Assembly (NCBI GenBank): GCA_047605205.1
Contig: JASGGE010000127.1
Coordinates: 1 to 11,378, forward strand
DNA: 11,378 bases
Direction: 5' to 3'
Source of the DNA: Siphonobacter sp047605205
GTDB lineage: Bacteria > Bacteroidota > Bacteroidia > Cytophagales > Spirosomataceae
Shown: positions 6,821-11,378 of the stretch, piece after piece
Position numbering within the stretch: the first letter of the stretch is position 1
Layout of the letters: each line of letters starts with the position of its first letter
Notes under the pieces: model-generated
What the model saw: the letters and a program-made list of their open reading frames with translations, nothing else
Databases searched by the model: none
Told to the model about the DNA's origin: nothing
Program-made: the position numbers and the translations under genes

Positions 6821-8146
6821 ATGGAGTATCAAATCAAACCTGCTGAAGGAACATTAGGTATACTGATGCCTGGCTTAGGAGCAGTTGCCACCACCTTCAT
6901 CGCCGGAGTCATAGCGGTAAATAAAGGTTTGGCTAAACCAGTAGGCTCCGTTTCGCAATTAGGGAATATCCGCCTTGGAAAACGTACCGAAAACCGTAAC
7001 CCGCTTATCAAAGATTTCGTCCCCCTTGCAAAACTTACCGATATTGTATTTGGTGGTTGGGATGTTTACTCTGATAACGTCTATGAAGCAGCCCTCAACG
7101 CAAAAGTATTAGACCCTTTCATGCTGGAAGCCGTTCGCCCCGAACTGGAAACCATCAAACCCATGAAGGCGGTCTTTGATAAAGAGTTTGTTAAAAACCT
7201 CGACGGAACACACGTCAAAACAGAAGCTACTCGTCGCGAATTAGCAAATGCAGTAATGCAGGACATTGAAGACTTCAAAGCAGCCAATGGCCTGGATCGG
7301 ATAGTAATGGTATGGTGTGGTTCAACAGAAAAGTATATCGAAACCTGCGAAGTATTCGAAAGCATCGAAAGCCTTGAACGCGGTCTTGATGATAACGATT
7401 TACGCATTCCTCCTAGCATGGTGTATGCTTATGCCGCTATCATGTCAGGCGTTCCCTTCGCTAACGGTGCCCCTAACCTCACCTGTGATGTTACCGCAAT
7501 TGTTGATTTGGCCAAACGTATGGAGGTTCCCATCGCCGGTAAGGATTTCAAAACGGGTCAAACCTTAATGAAAACCATCCTGGCTCCTGGCCTTCAGGCT
7601 CGTGCCCTAGGTGTAAAAGGCTGGTTCTCTTCAAATATCCTGGGTAACCGTGATGGCTGGGTGCTGGACGATCCTGATAACTTCAAAACTAAAGAAGTTT
7701 CGAAGTTAGGAGTCCTGGAAGATATCCTCAATGCCGAAAACAATCCCGATTTATACGGCGATTTGTACCATAAAATTCGCATTAACTATTACCCTCCTCA
7801 TGGTGATAACAAAGAAAGCTGGGACAACATCGACATCTTCGGCTGGTTAGGTTATCAGATGCAAATCAAGATCAATTTCCTTTGCCGGGATTCGATTTTA
7901 GCCGCTCCAATCGTACTGGATTTGGCTCTTTTCCTTGATCTGGCTCAACGAGCAGGGATGTACGGTATTCAGGAATGGTTATCATTCTACCTCAAGTCTC
8001 CTCAAACAGCTGAAGGTCTGCGTCCTGAAAACGATATTTTCAAACAATTAATGAAACTGCAAAATACTTTGCGTCATATTATGGGTGAAGACCTCATTAC
8101 TCACCTTGGCCTTGATTACTATCAGGAACTTGTTGAGTTACTTTAA
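6821..8146 (+). CDS. Myo-inositol-3-phosphate synthase
   Basis: This 441-residue protein converts glucose 6-phosphate to 1L-myo-inositol 3-phosphate using bound NAD. Recognisable blocks are the NAD motif PGLGAVATTF (17-26), NGAPN (215-219), GKDFKTGQT (240-248, containing active-site lysines in the family), SSNILGNRDG (270-279) and YPPHGDNKESWDNID (324-338). Its length fits bacteroidotal MIPS proteins (around 430-440) and is longer than the actinobacterial form (about 370). It follows the ceramide-reductase gene after 101 bp with no strong terminator between, so it may be cotranscribed or have its own promoter. Together with the upstream genes it suggests synthesis of inositol-containing lipids such as phosphoinositol dihydroceramide, a known pathway in Bacteroidota. 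No phosphatidyl- or phosphoinositol transferase is in the window, so the head-group step is not shown. Confidence 0.93.
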   Translation: MEYQIKPAEGTLGILMPGLGAVATTFIAGVIAVNKGLAKPVGSVSQLGNIRLGKRTENRNPLIKDFVPLAKLTDIVFGGWDVYSDNVYEAALNAKVLDPFMLEAVRPELETIKPMKAVFDKEFVKNLDGTHVKTEATRRELANAVMQDIEDFKAANGLDRIVMVWCGSTEKYIETCEVFESIESLERGLDDNDLRIPPSMVYAYAAIMSGVPFANGAPNLTCDVTAIVDLAKRMEVPIAGKDFKTGQTLMKTILAPGLQARALGVKGWFSSNILGNRDGWVLDDPDNFKTKEVSKLGVLEDILNAENNPDLYGDLYHKIRINYYPPHGDNKESWDNIDIFGWLGYQMQIKINFLCRDSILAAPIVLDLALFLDLAQRAGMYGIQEWLSFYLKSPQTAEGLRPENDIFKQLMKLQNTLRHIMGEDLITHLGLDYYQELVELL

Positions 8147-8200
8147 GAGTTACCCAATTACCGAGTAAGAGCTTGTTACACTCAAGCATTTAGAATATCA

Positions 8201-8226
8201 GGTGGAAAGACTAAGGTCCTTCCACC
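8201..8226 (+). terminator. Hairpin after the inositol-phosphate synthase gene
   Basis: GGTGGAA (8201-8207) pairs with TTCCACC (8220-8226). An inner GAC/GTC extension lies across one A-C mismatch, giving a tight TAAG loop. It lies about 55 bp after the stop. The downstream sequence CTTTCTACCC is only moderately T-rich, so it may be a weak terminator or an mRNA-stabilising 3' hairpin. Confidence 0.5.
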
Positions 8227-8308
8227 CTTTCTACCCACGGAAAGAAATAGTAAACATACTCATCCCAAGTGGTTAGTATGTTAGTTGAATGTATTTGAAA
8301 GCCATGAT

Positions 8309-8343
8309 AAAAAAAGGACTGTTTACATAATGATAAACAGTCC
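8309..8343 (-). terminator. Strong intrinsic-terminator structure reading on the minus strand
   Basis: A perfect 10-bp stem, GGACTGTTTA (8316-8325) with TAAACAGTCC (8334-8343), has an 8-nt loop. Seven A residues (8309-8315) precede it on the + strand, so on the minus strand the hairpin is followed by T7, the classic terminator form. All neighbouring genes are on the + strand, so it would stop antisense transcription, or act as a leader hairpin of the DUF5686 gene that starts at 8378. Confidence 0.55.
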
Positions 8344-8348
8344 CTAGA

Positions 8349-8369
8349 TGATCGACTGAAAGGCGATCA
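8349..8369 (+). promoter_or_regulatory. Second leader hairpin before the DUF5686 gene
   Basis: TGATCG (8349-8354) and CGATCA (8364-8369) form a perfect 6-bp stem with a 9-nt loop ending 8 nt before the ATG at 8378. In RNA it could mask or position the start region; it could equally be an operator or a chance repeat. Confidence 0.3.
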
Positions 8370-8377
8370 CTAAAACA

Positions 8378-10933
8378 ATGTTAAAATCCATCAAAACCAC
8401 TATAAACATATTGACCTGGGTAGCCTTAGTGCTATCTGGCACGGCTGTTCTCGCCCAAACTACGGTAAAAGGCGTGATTACAGACGCGAAAACGAATGAA
8501 ACACTACCGTATGTAACAGTGGTGATTCCCGGAACGACTATTGGGAATCTGGCCGATGTTGATGGTAATTATACGATCACTTTACCAGCTGGACAGACCA
8601 GGATAAAATTTACGTATATCGGTTACGTGAGTATTGAGAAAACCATTACTCCTGGGAAAAATCAGGTATTAAACATCAAAATGGATGTTGATGCTTCACT
8701 TTTAAAGGAAGTAGTGGTAAAAGGCAAAGGTCGTTATCGGAACCGTGATAATCCGGCCGTTCAACTGATCCGGCAGGTTATTGAAAACAAAGAAAAAAAT
8801 CAGATGGGGCTTTACGAATATGTTCAGTATGAGCAATATGAGAAAATTTCCTTATCTCTGAGTAATCTGTCTGATCGGTTCAAAGAAAAACGTATTTTCC
8901 GTAATTATCAATTCTTGTTTAAGGAACAAGATTCTTCCTCAATAGGTGGTAAAAATATGCTTCCAGCCTATTTGCAGGAAAAACTTTCGGAAGTTTACTA
9001 CCGCAAGAATCCTTACGCCAAGAAGATGAAAGTAATGGCTCAACGAAGAGCGGAGTTCGATGCCCGCTTTATTGATAATGATGGATTAAGCACTTATTTC
9101 AATCGACTTTACGAGGATATTAACATTTATGACAATGACATTTCCATTGCCACCAACCTGTTTTTAAGCCCAATTGCTAATAACTCGCCCACGTTTTATA
9201 AGTTCTTTATCAGTGATACCATCAAAACGCATGAGCCTAAACTGATTGAACTCAGTTTTGTACCCCGTAATAAAACCGACATGCTTTTCGAAGGAAAACT
9301 CTTCGTTACGCTGGATGGTAACTACGCAGTTCAGAATGCCTATCTGACGGTTAACAAAGACATTAACCTCAATTTCATGCGGGATCTGGAAGCACGGCTT
9401 GAATTTGAAAAAAGTGAGGATGGCCGTTACCATCCGAGTAAAACAACCCTGGCAATGGAGTTTTCTTTAAACAAGCAGGGTGGTGGTTTATTCGGGCAAC
9501 GAATAGTAAACTTCGGGCACTATACCATCAATAAGGCCGCTCCCGACAGTGTGTATTCGGGGCCTGCCGAAGTTTTCGTTAATCCGTCGAATAATAAAAA
9601 CGAAGCCTATTGGAAAAATGTCCGCCCTATTCCGCTTGAAAAAATGGAGTCAGATGTGTATCGAAACGTTGATACACTGCAAACCATTTCTTCCTTCAAG
9701 CGGGTTATGGATATTGCAACCATCTTTCTGGCAGGTTATAAAACATTTGATAAATTTGAAATTGGTCCAGCAAATACCTTCTACAGCTTTAATCCCGTTG
9801 AAGGATTTCGCCTGCGACTGGGCGGGCGTACTACCCAAAACTTAAGCAAGCGGCTCTACTTCGAGACCTACGGAGCCTATGGTTTCAAAGATGAAAAGTG
9901 GAAATACTTCTTTAGTGGAACGTATTCGCTGAGTAATAAATCCGTTTATCATTTCCCACTCAACTACATCCGGGCAAGTTTCCAGCGGGATACAAAAATT
10001 CCTGGTCAGGAGCTACAGTTTGTACAGGAAGACAATTTCCTGCTATCATTCAAACGAGGGCAGAATAACCGCTGGCTATATAATGACATTTACAAGTTCG
10101 AATACGTACGTGAATTCCAGAATCACCTTTCCTACAAAATAGGCTTTAACCACTGGAAACAGTGGCCAGCGGGTATTCTGAAATATGAACGATTTGACGA
10201 TGAAGGTACCCTAAGTGATGTTCGGAATCTAACGAATACTGAATTCAATTTTGAACTACGCTATGCTCCTAACGAGCAGTATTATCAGGGAAAGTTATAT
10301 CGTACGCCTTTATTTAATCGCTACCCGGTATTTACCTTGCGGTATAATATGGGGCTGAAGAATGTATTCCAAAGTGAAAATAGTTACCAAACGGTTATAG
10401 GGAATGTTTTCAAGCGATTTTACCTTTCCCAGTTTGGGTATATTGATATGACAACTGAAGGCGGGTATATTTTCGGAAACAACATTCCATTCCCATTACT
10501 CGCCATTCACCGGGCCAATCAGACCTATGCCTATCAGCTCAACTCATTTAACCTGATGAACTTTATGGAGTTTGTCAGTGATCATTACGTGAGTGTGATG
10601 GCCGATTATTACCTGAATGGATTTCTGTTCAATAAAGTCCCATTGCTGAAAAAATTGAAACTTCGCGAGGTCGTAGCTTTCAAAGGCGTAATGGGCGGCT
10701 TGCGAGATGAGAATAATCCTAATATCCAGAAAAACTTATATCGTTTTCAACTGGATGATTCGGGCAGCCCTATCACCTACACACTCAATAATAAGCCTTA
10801 TATAGAGGCAAGTGTTGGGGTAGCCAATATTTTCAAGTTATTACGAATTGACATTGTTCGACGCTTCAGTTACCTCGACCACCCCAATGTTGCTCAATGG
10901 GGTATTCGGGGCCGGATGCGGTTCGACTTTTAA
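8378..10933 (+). CDS. Outer-membrane protein with CarboxypepD_reg-like domain and DUF5686 barrel
   Basis: This 851-residue protein has a Sec signal peptide: lysine-rich start, hydrophobic core and VLAQ cleavage, giving a mature start near Gln27. Residues about 28-115 are the CarboxypepD_reg-like (Ig-like beta) domain, with KGVITDAKTNETLPYVTV, the LADVDGNYTI turn and KFTYIGY, as found at the N-terminus of many Bacteroidota outer-membrane proteins. The rest resembles DUF5686: first a mixed region starting near NPAVQLIRQVI, then many alternating aromatic strands. The C-terminus RMRFDF ends in phenylalanine, a typical outer-membrane barrel signal. It lacks TonB-dependent receptor features (no plug domain was recognised), so it is not a SusC homologue. 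The function of DUF5686 proteins is unknown to me. A nucleotidyltransferase gene follows after 17 bp, probably in the same transcript. Confidence 0.85.
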   Translation: MLKSIKTTINILTWVALVLSGTAVLAQTTVKGVITDAKTNETLPYVTVVIPGTTIGNLADVDGNYTITLPAGQTRIKFTYIGYVSIEKTITPGKNQVLNIKMDVDASLLKEVVVKGKGRYRNRDNPAVQLIRQVIENKEKNQMGLYEYVQYEQYEKISLSLSNLSDRFKEKRIFRNYQFLFKEQDSSSIGGKNMLPAYLQEKLSEVYYRKNPYAKKMKVMAQRRAEFDARFIDNDGLSTYFNRLYEDINIYDNDISIATNLFLSPIANNSPTFYKFFISDTIKTHEPKLIELSFVPRNKTDMLFEGKLFVTLDGNYAVQNAYLTVNKDINLNFMRDLEARLEFEKSEDGRYHPSKTTLAMEFSLNKQGGGLFGQRIVNFGHYTINKAAPDSVYSGPAEVFVNPSNNKNEAYWKNVRPIPLEKMESDVYRNVDTLQTISSFKRVMDIATIFLAGYKTFDKFEIGPANTFYSFNPVEGFRLRLGGRTTQNLSKRLYFETYGAYGFKDEKWKYFFSGTYSLSNKSVYHFPLNYIRASFQRDTKIPGQELQFVQEDNFLLSFKRGQNNRWLYNDIYKFEYVREFQNHLSYKIGFNHWKQWPAGILKYERFDDEGTLSDVRNLTNTEFNFELRYAPNEQYYQGKLYRTPLFNRYPVFTLRYNMGLKNVFQSENSYQTVIGNVFKRFYLSQFGYIDMTTEGGYIFGNNIPFPLLAIHRANQTYAYQLNSFNLMNFMEFVSDHYVSVMADYYLNGFLFNKVPLLKKLKLREVVAFKGVMGGLRDENNPNIQKNLYRFQLDDSGSPITYTLNNKPYIEASVGVANIFKLLRIDIVRRFSYLDHPNVAQWGIRGRMRFDF

Positions 10934-10950
10934 GAGTACACAACACCAAT

Positions 10951-11378
10951 ATGATTTATGCCATTATTGCAGCGGGTGAAGGTTCTCGGCTGGCAAAGGG
11001 GGGTTTCCCATTGCCAAAGCCAATGGTGCGTTTGCAGGGAGAAATGCTGATTGATCGTCTTATTGGCATTTTTTCCCGAAATCAGGCCGAAGCAGTCTGG
11101 ATAATCATCAACGAACATTCGCCTGAGCTGGAAGCTCACCTGAATACAATCAGGTATGAGGTACCCATAAAAATAGTTCGCAAGTCAACACCAAGTTCAT
11201 TGCATAGTTTTTATGAGTTATTAAAAGCAAATAGTGAGGTGAATGCTTTATGCCTGACCACTACAGACACCGTATTTAAAGAAGCCGAGTTTGCTGACTA
11301 TATTAAGCAATTTACCACTCAGCAAAATTCGGATGGACTCATGGCCGTGACTTCCTTTATTGATGATGAAAGTCCGCT
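10951..11378 (+). CDS. Nucleotidyltransferase (NTP_transferase / MobA-like fold), 5' part
   Basis: The frame is open from the ATG at 10951 to the window edge (142 codons), so the gene is cut at its 3' end. The N-terminal signature AAGEGSRL (residues 7-14), followed by a lysine-containing P-L-P-K-P-M segment (about 21-26), is the nucleotide-binding loop of sugar-phosphate and alcohol-phosphate nucleotidyltransferases. A later TTTDT segment (about residues 105-109) sits where such enzymes usually carry the metal-binding aspartate. The enzyme would transfer NMP from CTP, UTP or GTP to a phosphorylated substrate. It starts 17 bp after the DUF5686 stop, suggesting one operon. Given the nearby inositol-phosphate synthase, inositol phosphate is a conceivable substrate (making CDP-inositol), but capsule or glycan sugar phosphates are equally possible. 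Whether a CDP-alcohol transferase domain is fused at the C-terminus cannot be seen. Confidence 0.78.
   Translation, partial: MIYAIIAAGEGSRLAKGGFPLPKPMVRLQGEMLIDRLIGIFSRNQAEAVWIIINEHSPELEAHLNTIRYEVPIKIVRKSTPSSLHSFYELLKANSEVNALCLTTTDTVFKEAEFADYIKQFTTQQNSDGLMAVTSFIDDESP

Noticed and set aside
7081..7419. 112-residue minus-strand open frame inside the inositol-phosphate synthase gene
   Set aside because: The + strand protein matches MIPS along its full length; the antisense frame has a serine/arginine-rich, non-protein-like composition.
10930..11139. 69-residue open frame on the minus strand
   Set aside because: It is antisense to the start of the nucleotidyltransferase, whose AAGEGSRL motif makes the + strand reading convincing.
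1..11378. Mobile elements, CRISPR arrays, tRNA or rRNA genes
   Set aside because: No transposase or integrase frame, terminal inverted repeats, regularly spaced repeats or tRNA-like TTCGA arms in a foldable context were seen; gene order and composition look like ordinary chromosome.

Overview
The window looks like chromosomal DNA of a Bacteroidota member, probably a Cytophagales/Spirosomaceae-type bacterium. The supporting signs are a DUF5686/CarboxypepD_reg-like outer-membrane protein, bacteroidotal-type sphingolipid genes, AT-rich leaders mostly without Shine-Dalgarno sequences, and moderate GC. The genus is inferred from protein style, not from a search. No mobile element, tRNA, rRNA or CRISPR array was seen.

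Left part (1-2480): the 3' end of a gamma-glutamyltransferase gene (+) ends in a clear intrinsic terminator. It faces a two-gene minus-strand operon encoding a 5'-nucleotidase split into two proteins. The upstream gene is a lipoprotein carrying the 5'-nucleotidase C-terminal (substrate) domain. The downstream gene is a Tat-exported metallophosphatase carrying the catalytic domain. An AT-rich divergent intergenic region of about 480 bp with several inverted repeats separates them from the next block.

Centre (2485-8146): a TetR-family regulator is followed by a lipid block on the + strand. It holds serine palmitoyltransferase, a GNAT-fold acyltransferase that fits the bacterial ceramide synthase role, and an NAD(P)-dependent SDR/epimerase-like reductase that fits ceramide (or 3-ketosphinganine) reductase. 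These three are joined by two 4-bp ATGA stop/start overlaps. About 100 bp later comes myo-inositol-3-phosphate synthase. Together they give a plausible route from serine plus acyl thioester to dihydroceramide, with inositol phosphate made next door for inositol (sphingo)lipid head groups.

Right part (8147-11378): a short region with three hairpins leads to a large outer-membrane protein (CarboxypepD_reg-like domain plus DUF5686 barrel). It is followed 17 bp later by the 5' part of a nucleotidyltransferase gene that runs off the window. That enzyme could activate a phosphorylated head group such as inositol phosphate, but its substrate cannot be read from the sequence.

The most interesting reading is a compact sphingolipid/inositol-lipid locus with an adjacent TetR regulator and a linked outer-membrane protein and nucleotidyltransferase of unknown role.
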